DNA of 64,000 nt from Pycnococcus provasolii. Taxonomy: Eukaryota; Chlorophyta; Pseudoscourfieldiophyceae; Pseudoscourfieldiales. Both the position numbers and the translations under genes were made by a program. The stretch's first letter is position 1; each line of letters starts with the position of its first letter. Where the stretch lies: assembly GCA_049487715.1 (NCBI GenBank), contig CP150547.1, forward strand, positions 992,001 to 1,056,000, written 5' to 3'. Shown here piece by piece: positions 29,147 to 39,830 of this stretch. The notes beneath the pieces were generated by a model. That model saw only the letters and a list, made by a program, of their open reading frames with translations. It was not told where the DNA came from and did no database searches.

Positions 29147-30246
29147 ACGCTGCTGTGCCAAGAAACTACATACACACGTGGAGTTTGGGCGGGTTTTGTC
29201 TCTGTTGTAATCTTTGGCAAAGTCACCTTTTCTTCTGTGTGAACATAAGAAAAAATGTCATGCGCCCTCTTTTCTGTTTGGACACTTAGTAGTATTACAG
29301 GGTACTTCTGAAACAATACAAGTGTGACGGTCGCCGTGCACTCGCCTCGCAAGAGATTAACTTTTGTTTGCCGTTTTGCACAGTCCGATCTTGCCATGCT
29401 CTCCGCGCGGTGTTTCGACATTCCCGCGCGCCCATGTTCCCTTTGCCGGAAGCTCTGTCGAGTTGCACATGTTGAGTGAATTTGTCGACATTCGTTCACA
29501 CCTATTAATCGATTCGCTTACATACGTTTCGCTCTTCGATGCGTCGGCATCGCAATAAACCTTTCTTTACCTACGTGCACGGTCCCGAAAGAACAGGACC
29601 AACCTTCCGCATGGATTTTCTTTACCAAGTATGGTACCGTACTCACGTTAAAGTTTAAGCTGAGCATGTTGACGTCAATCATGTTGCCTACATACCCGTG
29701 GTATTTGTGAATCCGCGTACTGTAGAAATGCGACGAGAGGAGAGAGCCGAGACTCGAGAGGAAGGCATGCATCTCGACCACGGCCATGCATCTCTCGACC
29801 ATATGTAAGGTAGGAGCCTAGGAGGAACTCAGAGGAAGGAGAAGAAGAAGAGTGTTCAGTCGTGTTCAGTTACTCCTCACTCACTACGGGTACGATAGTC
29901 TAGTCTAAGAAGTACTCACGTCATCATCACGTGTTCCACGACGTCTCTGAAGTCTGAGGACGTCTCGGCCTCTCTGGACAGGAGTAGCCCACACTCAAAA
30001 AACACGTGGAAAGAAAACACGGGAACCCAAACCAATGAACCAAAGCGGGTTGCTTTTTCCAGCCTTCATCCTTCCCACTTGCACTCGTACAGTTAAGCAG
30101 TAAAAAGCGTTCGACACACGCGTATTTGCACACGTTAAAGGTAAGCGCGTGAGCCAATCTTCCCTTAAGCTGTAAGGTTAGTTAAGGCGCGTAAAAGGCG
30201 CGTTAAAGCCTTTGCCTTGTTCATATTCATATTATAGCAACTTCCG
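29147..30246. other. Intergenic ~1.1 kb
   Basis: Between eL19 and the EF-hand gene. I checked both strands and found no convincing ORF. A near-duplicate CATGCATCTC(T)CGACCA pair lies at ~29764-29800. Otherwise I see nothing notable. Confidence 0.5.
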
Positions 30247-31230
30247 ATGGCGCAGCCCACTCGCCACAACAACTCCGTCATGGATGACCTCCTCGACTAC
30301 GAGGAAATTGAGAAAGAGGCTGATATCAAGCTTGCGGCGGAGGACCGCAACCTCGGGCGCGTCAACTCGGAGTCAACACGAACGCGCCTCATCAAAAAAT
30401 GGGAGAAGCTCAATCCAGACCAACTGCGGCGCATCTACGAGGTGTTTCACAACATCGACGCCGACAGCTCAGGATTCATCACGCCCGCGGAACTTGAGGC
30501 GGCGCTCGTGGGGATTGGATTTGACAAGAAGTATGCGGAAGAGCTGTTCTACACGATTGACTACAACCACAGCGGTGCCATTTCGTACCGCGAGTTTATG
30601 CTGTGCGAGCTCATCACGAACCCAAACGCGCATGTGAACAGACTTCTCACCGAGTTGCAGCGAAACTTCCGAAGCGAAACGACTGAGAAGGACTACGACG
30701 TGAGCATACAGAAGCAGCTGGCGCAAGTCAAGCTCGAAGCGGTGGAGGCGAGGCTGCTTGAGGAGTCGCACTTGTACAACCAGCACATCTCCGACGAAGA
30801 GGTGAAGAGCCTCATTGAACAGGGCATCAATCCCATGGACGTGGTGAAAGAGCTGGAGACTCACGACGCGAGAGACGAAATTCTTCAGCAAATCTTTCTA
30901 GCTATGGCGAAGGAAAAAGTGCGACGCAAGGCGAGGAAGCTCGGACGAACTGATAATTTGGACCTGAGGAGTGTCACGCGCTGTTTCGCGTTTTTTGACG
31001 TGGACGAGAATGGCTCCATCACGCGTGACGAGTTTGCCAAGTCGATGCAGATGCTCGGCCTGCGAATGAACACGGAAACAGTCGACGCGATGTTCAGCCA
31101 GTGGGATAGCAACCACGACGGCGAGCTCGACTACATTGAGTTCACGAACTTCATTAATAGCGTACAATCGCACGACTCTTGGGTGGCAACACATACTGGG
31201 TGGAAATTCAAACGAGCCGGCAAGAAATAA
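30247..31230 (+). CDS. Four-EF-hand calcium-binding protein
   Basis: The 327-residue product has two EF-hand pairs separated by a ~135-residue helical linker. Loops: EF1 DADSSGFITPAE (residues 71-82), EF2 DYNHSGAISYRE (105-116), EF3 DVDENGSITRDE (~252) and EF4 DSNHDGELDYIE (~288). All four keep the acidic ligands at positions 1 and 12. The linker contains HISDEEVKSLIEQGINPMDV. There is no kinase domain, so this is not a CDPK, although the paired layout is similar. A signalling or flagellar calcium sensor is plausible, given neighbours IFT81, Sfi1-like and RIB43A. The partner is unknown. Confidence 0.85.
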   Translation: MAQPTRHNNSVMDDLLDYEEIEKEADIKLAAEDRNLGRVNSESTRTRLIKKWEKLNPDQLRRIYEVFHNIDADSSGFITPAELEAALVGIGFDKKYAEELFYTIDYNHSGAISYREFMLCELITNPNAHVNRLLTELQRNFRSETTEKDYDVSIQKQLAQVKLEAVEARLLEESHLYNQHISDEEVKSLIEQGINPMDVVKELETHDARDEILQQIFLAMAKEKVRRKARKLGRTDNLDLRSVTRCFAFFDVDENGSITRDEFAKSMQMLGLRMNTETVDAMFSQWDSNHDGELDYIEFTNFINSVQSHDSWVATHTGWKFKRAGKK

Positions 31231-31568
31231 CAACTTGTAGTAAAACACACGCAAAACCTGAGATCCCTCATTCAGTAATGAAGTTGCACATTAGTTTGTC
31301 CAACGGTCGTCCATTCACACCATTCACTTTCACCATTCATCACAAAAGAAACAACGTGGTCAACAACAAGCATTCCTTACACCCTAATCTTACACCCTAC
31401 ACCCTACCGGGTAGCCCTACACCCTAACTCCGGGTGCGATATCGGGATGATTTCAGATTTTGAGATTTTCTGCTTTGGTTTTGCCCCCCGCTCATTCCTG
31501 CGTGGGGGGTGATCCACCGGCGCAGCACACTCGTTCACCTTTCAGTCAACTGTGGAGTTGTGACCACC
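31231..31568. other. Intergenic with ACACCCTA repeats
   Basis: This short region holds a degenerate telomere-like stretch (31374-31428; ACACCCTAAT, CTACACCCTAC) that ends 141 bp before the next ATG. Nothing else is seen. Confidence 0.5.
31374..31428 (+). repeat. Degenerate CCCTAA/CCCTAC block upstream of DUF4281 gene
   Basis: Repeated TACACCCTA words with CCCTAA variants surround a small ACCCTACCGGGTAGCCCT palindrome. Confidence 0.6.
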
Positions 31569-32456
31569 ATGTATGCGCCTCATGTCGCTCGAGCGACTCT
31601 GAAGGCGCGCGCTCGCGTCTCTCCAGCTTGCCTGCACCGAAACAGTAGGAGAAGGCGTGCGGTGGTCGCCTCCTCCTCGTCGGCGTCCGATGCGGCGGCG
31701 GATCCACTACCGGCGCCTCACGGAAACAAGGTGGTGTTCACGACGACTGCTCACCCAATCAAGGTGAGCGTGAACGCGCACGTCGCCTCAGCAGCGACGA
31801 GCGTGCCGACGCCGAAAGCAACGCCGCCACCAGCGTGGGTGTACAGCTGCCTATGGGCGGGGTACATCATTCCGTTCGTCATGCTCACTTTTCTGCCATT
31901 CTGGCGTGCGACGCGTTGGGTCGCGAGGAGCTACTGGGCACTGCTTCCGTTGGGTGCGATTTATCTCTACCTCATGCCACTCGCTTGGGAGCCAGGCACG
32001 CTGAGGTTGCTGCTTCCTGGCAGCTTGGAAGTTGGCCTCGAGTCGCTGAGGCTAGGTCAGTGGAATCCACAGTTCATTCCCAACTTGGACGGTATCATGT
32101 GCGTCAACCTGTGCTTGTGTTGCTGTTCCTTTCTTCTGTGGATAAGACGCCGCCGTCTAACATACACACACACGCGCGCACACGAATAAAACAAAAAAAC
32201 TTACAGGTATGTGTTCACGAAGAATCACGTGAGCGTTGCCGCGCTGGTTGCACACTTACTTGCAGGCAATTTATTTGCGGGAAGGTACGTGTACGAACGT
32301 GCACGTCTGACGGGAACACCGGCGGTTCACTCGATCGCGTTGTGTTCGGTGTTTAGTCTATTTGGACTCGCGAGTCATTTCATCACGGAATTCATTTGGA
32401 AACGTGTGAGCGTTATGACGAAGAAGCCTGAAGATGTAAAGACGTTTCGTTTTTAG
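31569..32456 (+). CDS. DUF4281 membrane protein, ABA4 (neoxanthin synthesis)-like, two exons
   Basis: The exons are 31569-32098 and 32207-32456, with an intron GTGCGT...TTACAG that splits a Met codon. The product is 259 residues. The start is ATG 31569 (ACCATGT). The N-terminal ~65 residues are Arg/Ser/Ala-rich, as a plastid transit peptide would be. The DUF4281 domain follows, with about four helices (WAGYIIPFVMLTFLPFWRAT, YWALLPLGAIYLYLMPLAW, SVAALVAHLLAGNLFAGRYV, SIALCSVFSLFGLASHFIT). The plant member ABA4 is needed for neoxanthin formation in chloroplasts. This gene could be ABA4 or one of the algal paralogues; family membership is clearer than the function. Confidence 0.82.
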
Positions 32457-32541
32457 AATGATTTTTTTTTAACAAAAACAATTTACATAGACACAATTTT
32501 CCCACCTCATGGCAACCGCGCGAAAGCAAGCAACACGTGTC

Positions 32542-32841
32542 TCATGACCAACGCCACGGATAGCACACAGGAGGGAGACGTCGCGGTTGGCTTCGCTTTG
32601 CTATGTTTGATTTTGCACATCCAAAAATGAAGAAACGACCCTCTAAGTTTTCTGAGGGGAATGCGCCGTGCGTCGTTGTGGTGGTGGTTGTCGTCGGGCT
32701 GCTCCCCACGTTTCGCCTGGTCGACGATGATCGGGGAAACATTTCGCGCATCATGCCTACAACGTGCGTCATAAGCGTGTCGTCGTCATCATCACCACCG
32801 GCGGAGGAACCGGCGTCGTCAAACGCGTTGTTGTGCTTCAT
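32542..32841 (-). CDS. Small hypothetical protein with TATA-like promoter
   Basis: ATG 32841 opens a 99-codon frame (MKHNNAFDDAGSSAGG, an Asp run, a short amphipathic HVVGMMREMFP helix, a Thr run, then a basic tail ending YPWRWS). The overlapping plus-strand frame is the shadow. A TATATATA sequence at ~32951-32958, about 110 bp upstream on this strand, could serve as a promoter. The protein is converged on by the DUF4281 gene. No family is recognised; it may be spurious. Confidence 0.35.
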   Translation of the reverse strand: MKHNNAFDDAGSSAGGDDDDDTLMTHVVGMMREMFPRSSSTRRNVGSSPTTTTTTTTHGAFPSENLEGRFFIFGCAKSNIAKRSQPRRLPPVCYPWRWS

Positions 32842-33645
32842 CCTAGTTATCTGCACGACTGCCACCACACTACTAATCCGAGGCGAGACTCCAGTCGTCC
32901 ACTCACAGTCACAGGTCACGTTCGCTCAAATAAATGCTGAGACAACGACAGTATATATAGGACACAGCAGGACGACACTCACGAGTGGAACCACCACCAC
33001 CAGTTGGACTTATGAGTAACTTGATGATGATACACTACACTCACTCACTCAATTTACACAAATCCGTCAAAATGTCCAGCCTGGAAGATTAGCGAGGGGA
33101 ACCCGAACGAAAGAAGATCCAAACACCTGGTCCAAACCCAGCAGCCAAATGCAAACCCCCAAACCCCAAGCCATGAAGCCAAACCCCTAAACCCAACCCT
33201 TAAACCCCTAAACCCAACCCCGAATCGTCAAGAAAAAAAAACAGCCACAAAAGCCAACCCCGAATCGACTCATCACTCATGGGGACCCCAGGCATCTTGA
33301 TAAGATTTCCGATTGCTTCCCTTCATTGAGCTCCTGTGGCTCACATTTTCGTTGAAATATCCAGTCGGTCCCGCGATGATCCGAGTCCGGGCCTCTCGGG
33401 CCCTCTCAGCGGTGCATTTATTCACGTGTGGATGCCACCCCCTTCGGCCCCACCCTTACGCCTAGTCCCGTCCCGTCCCTGCCCTACCCTTCCCTGCCCT
33501 TCCCTTCCCGGGCTGCTCGAGCACACCGGAGAGTACACCCTTGCGTGGATAGATATATCCCACACACACGGTGCACGTTCCCCCCCCTCTCCCCTCTCCC
33601 CTCTCCTATCCCACGCCTCATTCCCACTCCTACAACTCCATAACA
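32842..33645. other. Intergenic upstream of GAPDH
   Basis: This ~0.8-kb region holds a C/A-rich degenerate telomere-like stretch (33152-33222, with CCCTAAACCC words) and pyrimidine-rich leader just before GAPDH. I see no gene. Confidence 0.5.
33152..33222 (+). repeat. Degenerate plant-type CCCTAAA stretch
   Basis: Repeated AAACCCCTAAACCC and AACCCTTAAACCCC words, 424 bp upstream of the GAPDH start. It looks like a decayed telomere-type or C/A-rich block. Confidence 0.5.
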
Positions 33646-34737
33646 ATGCTGTCGTCCGCTCGCTCCATCTCCTCCGCACGCACGCTCGGCGCCTCCAACG
33701 GCAGCGCCGCACACGCCTCGATGAAGATCCGCGTCGCGATCAACGGCTTCGGACGTATCGGACGCAACTTCGTGCGCTGCCTCGAGAGCCGCAAGACCTC
33801 GGGACTCGAGCTCATCGCGATCAACGACAGCGGAGGTGTCAAGCAGGCGTCGCACCTGCTCAAGTACGACTCCATCCTCGGAACGTTCGACGCGGACGTG
33901 AAGATCGTCGACGACTCCACCATCTCCGTCAACGGCAAGAACATCACCATCGTCAGCAACCGCAACCCGCTCGAGCTGCCGTGGAAGGACCTGAAGATTG
34001 ACCTCGTCATCGAGTCCACCGGCGTCTTCACGGACCAGGCGGGATGCGAGAAGCACATCGAGGCTGGCGCCAAGAAGGTGCTCATCACCGCCCCGGGCCA
34101 GGGTGAGATCCCCACGTACGTCATGGGTGTCAACGCCGTCGACTACGACCCGAAGCTCGCCGTCATCTCCAACGCGTCGTGCACGACCAACTGCCTCGCG
34201 CCGTTCGTCAAGGTGCTTGACGACAAGTTCGGAATCGTCAAGGGAACGATGACGACCACGCACTCGTACACGGGCGACCAGCGCATCCTCGACGCGTCGC
34301 ACCGCGACATGCGCCGCGCGCGTGCCGCCGCGCTCTCCATCGTGCCCACCTCCACGGGCGCGGCCAAGGCTGTGGCGCAGGTGCTCCCGCAGATGAAGGG
34401 CAAGCTCAACGGCATTGCGCTCCGCGTGCCGACGCCGAACGTCTCCGTTGTCGACCTCGTGGTTCAGGTTGAGAAGAAGACGACCGCGGAGGAGGTGAAC
34501 GACGCCTTCCGCGCCGCCGCGGCGGCCGAGCTCGAAGGCATCCTCGTTGTGACGGACGAGCCGCTCGTCTCCATTGACTTCCGCTGCACGGACCAGTCCA
34601 CCTCCATCGACGCCGCGCTCACGATGGTGATGGGAGATGACATGGTGAAGGTTGTTGCCTGGTACGACAACGAGTGGGGATACACGCAGCGTGTCGTGGA
34701 CCTCGCCGAGCTCGCGGCTGCCAAGGGTGAGTGGTAA
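33646..34737 (+). CDS. GAPA: Plastid glyceraldehyde-3-phosphate dehydrogenase, GapA type
   Basis: The 363-residue product from ATG 33646 carries a short Ser/Ala-rich presequence (~25 residues). The full enzyme follows: NAD(P)-binding [36 protein letters not shown], catalytic [10 protein letters not shown] (Cys at ~178), [24 protein letters not shown] and [27 protein letters not shown] is typical of photosynthetic GapA/B. The sequence ends EW without the Cys-containing extension of GapB, so it is a GapA form of the Calvin cycle enzyme. The coenzyme loop reads INDSGG, where plant GapA usually has NDTGG, a mild difference. Strong GC3 bias suggests high expression. Confidence 0.93.
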   Translation: MLSSARSISSARTLGASNGSAAHASMKIRVAINGFGRIGRNFVRCLESRKTSGLELIAINDSGGVKQASHLLKYDSILGTFDADVKIVDDSTISVNGKNITIVSNRNPLELPWKDLKIDLVIESTGVFTDQAGCEKHIEAGAKKVLITAPGQGEIPTYVMGVNAVDYDPKLAVISNASCTTNCLAPFVKVLDDKFGIVKGTMTTTHSYTGDQRILDASHRDMRRARAAALSIVPTSTGAAKAVAQVLPQMKGKLNGIALRVPTPNVSVVDLVVQVEKKTTAEEVNDAFRAAAAAELEGILVVTDEPLVSIDFRCTDQSTSIDAALTMVMGDDMVKVVAWYDNEWGYTQRVVDLAELAAAKGEW

Positions 34738-35072
34738 ATGCTTTTTCGTAACCCATCGATGACGGGGGAGATGGGCGATAGGAGAGGCAGTATACTGTTT
34801 GCTTTTCCAAATCAAAAAACAAAAGTAACAAATGAAAAATTTGGAAGAACAAAAATGAAGAAAACAAAGCCTTGTGGTTTATATGTCGTTACTTATCCAT
34901 CACTTACGAATATATATTTTTTGGTTTTTTTTCTTTTTTCTTTTTTCTTCTTCTTCTTCTTCTTCTTCACCACCACCACCACCACCATCGCCACCATCAC
35001 AACTATGCAACCAACCTTCTTTAATTCGCATCATCAATCAAAACAAAGGAAAAGAAAACCAGGCATATAGAT
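34738..35072. other. Convergent 3' region with simple repeats
   Basis: Between the convergent GAPDH and Sfi1-like genes. It holds a T-rich stretch with (TTC)n and (CAC)n runs at ~34945-34990. No gene. Confidence 0.6.
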
Positions 35073-37406
35073 CTATAATCTCTGGTATGCACCGCGTGAG
35101 CCAGCTGCCGATCCACCAGCAACCTCTGCTGCCCCCGCAGTCTCTCGATACATCCGACGAAGCCTCTCCAATTTATCCGACGGCAACTCTCCAGCCTCGC
35201 GTGATGTGCTGGCACTCGCCACACGACGACCTCGATATCCACCAGGCACTGGCAGCTGACTTCGTCCTTCGTAAGCCATGCGCTCACTTGCACCCACAAA
35301 ACCATCCGTGGCTGTCTTACCCCTCACATCGCCCGCCTGCAACCCAGCTCTGGGAAGCTGGCGATCAAACGTAATGCCCCGACTTCTCACCGCATGCACG
35401 TGAAGATCCTCCTCGTCGGGAAGGAGCGTCACATTCTCCATACTCAGCTCATCCACCTCCGCGCGTAAGCTCTTCTCGCGCTTCATGCCACCAACACCCT
35501 GATCGATCAACTCGCCCTTCAGCATGCGCTTGAGCCCGTTCGCCGTGCTGCCAGCCTTGATGAGCATACGGTTGCGACTCTTGAAGTCGCCACCCAGCAT
35601 GCGACGCTTCAGCGTGTCCACCTCACTCGCACCTTGCTCGCGTACCTGCTGCACACCAGCAAGCTCAACCTGCAACTGCCCAATGAGCTGCGTGAGAGTC
35701 GCGCGCTCCGCACGAAGCACCTCGCCAGCCTCCGCGAGCTCCGCAACGCGACCTCGACCCCACTCGCCGGAGTCGATGAGACGCATGTAGCGCTCGTTGT
35801 CACGTCGCAGCCGCTCATTCTCGTTCGTCAGCCTCTCAATCTGATTGCGCAAGGTCTTACGGTCCACCTTGGCGAACGCAACCCAGCAGTCGTAGAAGTC
35901 ACGCAGGTACGCCACCTCCCAGCGCTTCACCACGGGTTTCAGGAGGCGGCGGTGCATCTTCGTCTGGTACACGTACTCGTTCCACGTATTGAAGGCGACC
36001 CAGAACTTCTTGCGCTGCATGCGCAGAATCATGTTCTTCACCAGCCCTCTCTTGCGCTTGATCTCGAACACATTCTGCTGCCAAGCCTCCCAACAAAGGC
36101 TCTGCGTGCGAAAGATGATGCGGCGTACCGCACCATCTGCGATATACTTGACCTTCTTCGCACGAATGAACACTTCGTACCACTGGTTCCAAGCGCGAGC
36201 CTGCTGGCGGAAAAGCATGCGAGCCATGCATCGCTTAGCGAGTCGCTTGCGAGTAACCTGATGCCACCACGAATTCCACGCTGGGCGACGCACGCGGTTG
36301 GGCTGCAGGAAGTGCCGCGCAGCTTTTTTGAGCTTCTCCTTGTACTCCGCGTACGGAATGTAAAGGATGTCCCACACCATCTGCTGCAGCCTGCGATTGC
36401 GACGGTCCACAAACTTCTTCTGGAAGTGCATGCGTTCCCTCGCCTTGACTTGAGCATCGCGCGCGATGCGCAGCACGTGATTTCGCACCGCCATGGCAAC
36501 GCGCATCCACGCCTTGAAACTCTGGTGCTTGAGATGCCAGTCGTGGTGACCGCCCGGGCGCTGCATGCCCATCACCATGCGCTCCTCCACCGTCACGTTC
36601 TCGTGCAGCTTCTGCCAGTGGAAGAAAGCCTTCGCTAGCTTGCCTCGAAGCATGCGCTGGATTGCGCGCCTCGCACGCCGGTACTTGCGAAGTCGCTCGG
36701 CACAAGCGGCGCGGTAGGCCGCGAAGACGCGCCTGAGAAACGCGGTGTCCATCTGCGCAACGCGGCGCCGAAAGAGCTCCTTTTGCGCCTCGAGCTGCTC
36801 CTCGAGCTTGCTGAAGCAGACGCGGTGCAGGCCTTCGAGCTCGTTCAGCTGGTGGTAAGCGAGGTAAGTGCGCAGGTCAAAGTCGTGGCCCTCCGAGCGA
36901 AGCATTCTGTCAATTCTGACCTGGTCCTCAGCTGCGAAGACGAGACTTCGCTTGGGAATGTCAAACGGGTCTCCACTCGTGTTGTTCCTGTCAAAGAAGG
37001 TCCTCTCGCGGTTTTCGGCACGTGTGAAGATGCCGCTGCTGACGTCGCTTGCGCTGTCATCTTCATCCGCCCGCAGAGCCGCCCGAAGGTTGCGTCCATA
37101 GACGCGTTCTTCGTCTGTCTGTGCAGCTGCCGACGTTCCGCGTCGCAGCTGTCTGCCGGCATTTTCCTTGTCGTCCGCGGCCGACGTGTTTGCGGGAAGA
37201 ATGTCTGTATCGTCGGCCGGCGACCTGGGCTCCGGCGGCGTTCCGACTTCGGTCGGCTGGCTTGCCTGCACCGGCGTCGCCACCACCGGCTGCGCAGCTT
37301 CTTCCGACACCGAGGCTTGTGCGGCCGCGGCCGTTTCCGGGGCTGGTTGTTCTGTCGTCGTCGGGTTGTTCTCCTCGGCGGCCGCGGTAGGCGTTTCGTC
37401 AGCCAT
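35073..37406 (-). CDS. Sfi1-repeat (centrin-binding) coiled-coil protein
   Basis: The 777-residue product has an acidic, disordered N-terminus (~1-150). About seven Sfi1-type helical repeats with paired aromatic residues follow, at ~residues 240-510: KLAKAFFHWQKLHE, SFKAWMRVAM, RPAWNSWWHQV, QARAWNQWYEVFI, QSLCWEAWQQNVFE, KKFWVAFNTWNEYV and RDFYDCWVAFAK. Next comes a leucine-zipper-like coil (RNQIERLTNENERLRRDNER) and a variable tail. Sfi1 repeats bind centrin and form contractile fibres at basal bodies and spindle poles. The exact orthologue is not clear. The gene is divergent from RIB43A (starts 985 bp apart), another flagellar protein, which supports a basal-body role. Confidence 0.8.
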   Translation of the reverse strand: MADETPTAAAEENNPTTTEQPAPETAAAAQASVSEEAAQPVVATPVQASQPTEVGTPPEPRSPADDTDILPANTSAADDKENAGRQLRRGTSAAAQTDEERVYGRNLRAALRADEDDSASDVSSGIFTRAENRERTFFDRNNTSGDPFDIPKRSLVFAAEDQVRIDRMLRSEGHDFDLRTYLAYHQLNELEGLHRVCFSKLEEQLEAQKELFRRRVAQMDTAFLRRVFAAYRAACAERLRKYRRARRAIQRMLRGKLAKAFFHWQKLHENVTVEERMVMGMQRPGGHHDWHLKHQSFKAWMRVAMAVRNHVLRIARDAQVKARERMHFQKKFVDRRNRRLQQMVWDILYIPYAEYKEKLKKAARHFLQPNRVRRPAWNSWWHQVTRKRLAKRCMARMLFRQQARAWNQWYEVFIRAKKVKYIADGAVRRIIFRTQSLCWEAWQQNVFEIKRKRGLVKNMILRMQRKKFWVAFNTWNEYVYQTKMHRRLLKPVVKRWEVAYLRDFYDCWVAFAKVDRKTLRNQIERLTNENERLRRDNERYMRLIDSGEWGRGRVAELAEAGEVLRAERATLTQLIGQLQVELAGVQQVREQGASEVDTLKRRMLGGDFKSRNRMLIKAGSTANGLKRMLKGELIDQGVGGMKREKSLRAEVDELSMENVTLLPDEEDLHVHAVRSRGITFDRQLPRAGLQAGDVRGKTATDGFVGASERMAYEGRSQLPVPGGYRGRRVASASTSREAGELPSDKLERLRRMYRETAGAAEVAGGSAAGSRGAYQRL

Positions 37407-38390
37407 GGCTTACACAAGCGCAAGCGAGGCAGACGAGGCAGAGACGAGGCAGAGACGAGCTGAGAGTGCGCGCAATTCAAACGCTGACTGCCTTGACTGC
37501 CTTGAGCCTTGAGGTTGCAGGGTGACAGGAAGTTGGAGCGAGCTGTCAGTCCGTCAGGGTGAGGAAGGTTTGAGCGACCCGACCCGACCCGACCGACCGA
37601 CCCGCAGGTTCAGACAAGTGCGAAAGCCCGAATTCAACCAGCACCTCTGATGTCTGACCTGACCTCTCCTCTTCTTCTTCGACGAGTTTGGTTCCGAAGA
37701 AGAAACTCACACAGATCTAACCCATGGTCACATGGTGTGACGGAGATGTCCAGCAACGGCTACTTGCCATCCACGCATCCACAATAATGTGGGGCTTGGG
37801 AAGGGGGATGCATGGTTGTACGGAAGGAATTTAGGAAGGAGGAATTGAACGCACAGAGTTGCTGCACAGAGTCTGCACAGAGTCGGTTTCTCTCGGCCCA
37901 GTCGGCCGGTTGGTCACTCTGCACTCATAAACTGTACCACCCACCGGCCAGGCGGCCAGCCGGCGTGAAAGGCGAAGAAATAAGGCCGTTGACGGTTGGC
38001 ATTTGGCAAGTGCAGCCTTGTAGGTTGCGAGGAGTGAAGGGAGTCGTGTTGTTCTTTCACGAGCCTGTCTGTGCTCGGCAGTCGGCAGCCAACATCCATC
38101 CATCCATCCACCTATGGTAACTTGAACTTTGATCGGGAAGGAAGCTTGCAAGGTGTGGTGTGTCTCGACGAACTGCATGCATAAAACCTACCTGAACCAG
38201 CTTTCGCAACCTGCGCGGCCGGCTGCCGAGAGAGCCGAGAGCCGAAAGCCAAACGGAACACCACCCGGCCAAAACCTCTACGCGACGCGCGCACCTCGCT
38301 CTCTCTCTCCAGCTCGCTTTGTGCCTCCTTGCCGCTTGACGCTTAAGCACAACCTCCCTGGCTGGAAGCTTGAGCTTTGCCACTCGAAAA
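37407..38390. other. Divergent Sfi1-like/RIB43A promoter region
   Basis: This ~1-kb region shows (CGACC)n-like and (CATC)n short repeats (37575-37605, 38095-38112) and a TTGCACAGAG duplication near 37860. I see no gene; ORFs here look like chance. Confidence 0.5.
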
Positions 38391-39581
38391 ATGACCACGG
38401 TGGACGCGTCCTCGGCGTTCTACGAGGGCGTTCGCGAGGAGACGAACGCGGACATCGGTGCGCTCGCCTTCTCGCGAACAAAACAGGTTGACCGGGATGA
38501 AAGGGCGACGCGCGTGTTCGACGCCAAGTGGCGCACCATTGGTATCGACAAACAGGCGCTCGACGGGCAAGTCGCCGACAAGATCGAAAGGCGAGTCACC
38601 GACGAAATCAGCGAGCTGTCGTTCGCTAAGCTCGCCGTCTTCCTCGACAACGAAGTGCAGCGCGCCGTGCAGGAGCGAGACAGGCTTAAGAGAGAACTTG
38701 CCAAGAACGACGTCGCTTTCCGAAACGCCAACCAGCTGAAAGATACGCGACGTGAGTATGACATCAACAGGCCTGACGCTCTGCGCCTCGAGCAGCCGCT
38801 ACGCACGCTCGACGCTACTGCCGCGGAGCGCGACGCCGCGCTTGGCGTCAGCAGTGCACAGGTCTTCGAGGGCGAGGACGCGACGGCAGCCGCTCGGCGC
38901 ATGGCGCAGCTGAGGCAGCAGCGTCAATGGGTTGAGCAGCAGGTTGCCGAGAAGCGACACCGCAGCAAGCTTCAGGTTGACGAGGAGCTCAGTTTTGCCG
39001 CACTGCTTGCCGCGCAAGACGCTTTCTCCGTCTCGCTGGAGCGTGACGAGAAGGTTGACGCAAAGGCACGGACGAAGGCGGCCAGCGACGGCAACGTGGA
39101 GCTGGCAAAACTTAAGACGGCGCGCGATGCAGCATGGAAGGCTGCTCAACATGAGGCGGACGAGAGCGAAATTGCGATGCTCAACTCGTCGGCGTTCCTG
39201 ACGGAACATCCGAGCGCGGGTGTGAGCAGCTTTCAGAGCCACCGCGTTCGTCCAGACCACTACAAGGGTCACACCGACGCTGAGAGGTTCGAGTACGCGG
39301 CATTCCAGGCGAGCCAGCGTGAGGAAAATGCGGCACGCCGCGCGATGGAGGCGGCAGCCGAGATGGAGCGTTGCCGCAAGGATGAGGCGATTCGTCGTCA
39401 GCTTCAAATCAACGCGCAGGATAAGGAGGATTTTATGGCGGAGCAGGCGCGCCAGATGGCGGCGGTGCGCATTACGCAGGTCACGGAGAAGGGTGAGCGC
39501 GACGCGAACGCGACGGCGCACGTCAAGGCACACGGCTACGCACCGGAGTTCTTCTCGAGATTCGGGCGCGATCACCGCTAG
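38391..39581 (+). CDS. RIB43A: RIB43A, flagellar doublet-microtubule protein
   Basis: The 396-residue product from ATG 38391 is almost entirely helical and charged. It matches RIB43A landmarks: an N-terminal GIDKQALDGQVADKIERR, a short NRPDALRLEQP segment, the FEGEDATAAARRMAQ motif, long Gln/Glu/Arg helices and a SSAFLTEHP segment, before a C-terminal FFSRFGRDHR. RIB43A-type proteins are inner proteins of the ciliary doublet (protofilament ribbon) and are found only in ciliated lineages. The upstream in-frame TTG is not used as a start. The DOT1-like gene follows 250 bp downstream on the same strand. Confidence 0.88.
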   Translation: MTTVDASSAFYEGVREETNADIGALAFSRTKQVDRDERATRVFDAKWRTIGIDKQALDGQVADKIERRVTDEISELSFAKLAVFLDNEVQRAVQERDRLKRELAKNDVAFRNANQLKDTRREYDINRPDALRLEQPLRTLDATAAERDAALGVSSAQVFEGEDATAAARRMAQLRQQRQWVEQQVAEKRHRSKLQVDEELSFAALLAAQDAFSVSLERDEKVDAKARTKAASDGNVELAKLKTARDAAWKAAQHEADESEIAMLNSSAFLTEHPSAGVSSFQSHRVRPDHYKGHTDAERFEYAAFQASQREENAARRAMEAAAEMERCRKDEAIRRQLQINAQDKEDFMAEQARQMAAVRITQVTEKGERDANATAHVKAHGYAPEFFSRFGRDHR

Positions 39582-39830
39582 CCTGATTCGTCGATGGGGC
39601 CTGCTAAACGCCGGACGCCCGCCGCACGTCTTCATCGCCTGGCTGTTCGCGCGATGGTCCACTCTACATACCTGACTTGTCACGGCGGCGGTCACGCCAT
39701 TCACATAGCCAACAGTCACGTCACCCCCGGCCTGCCCGGTGCCGCAGTTGTCCCCTCCCCCGCCCCTCCCGGTCCCCTCGGCAGTCCGCGCGCGCCCTCA
39801 TCCAACGACTCTCAGGCTGAGAGGGTCCGG

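Noticed and set aside
32603-33019. Plus-strand frame opposite the small minus-strand protein
   Set aside because: Val/Ser/Thr run composition with no ordered segment; the minus frame is more protein-like.
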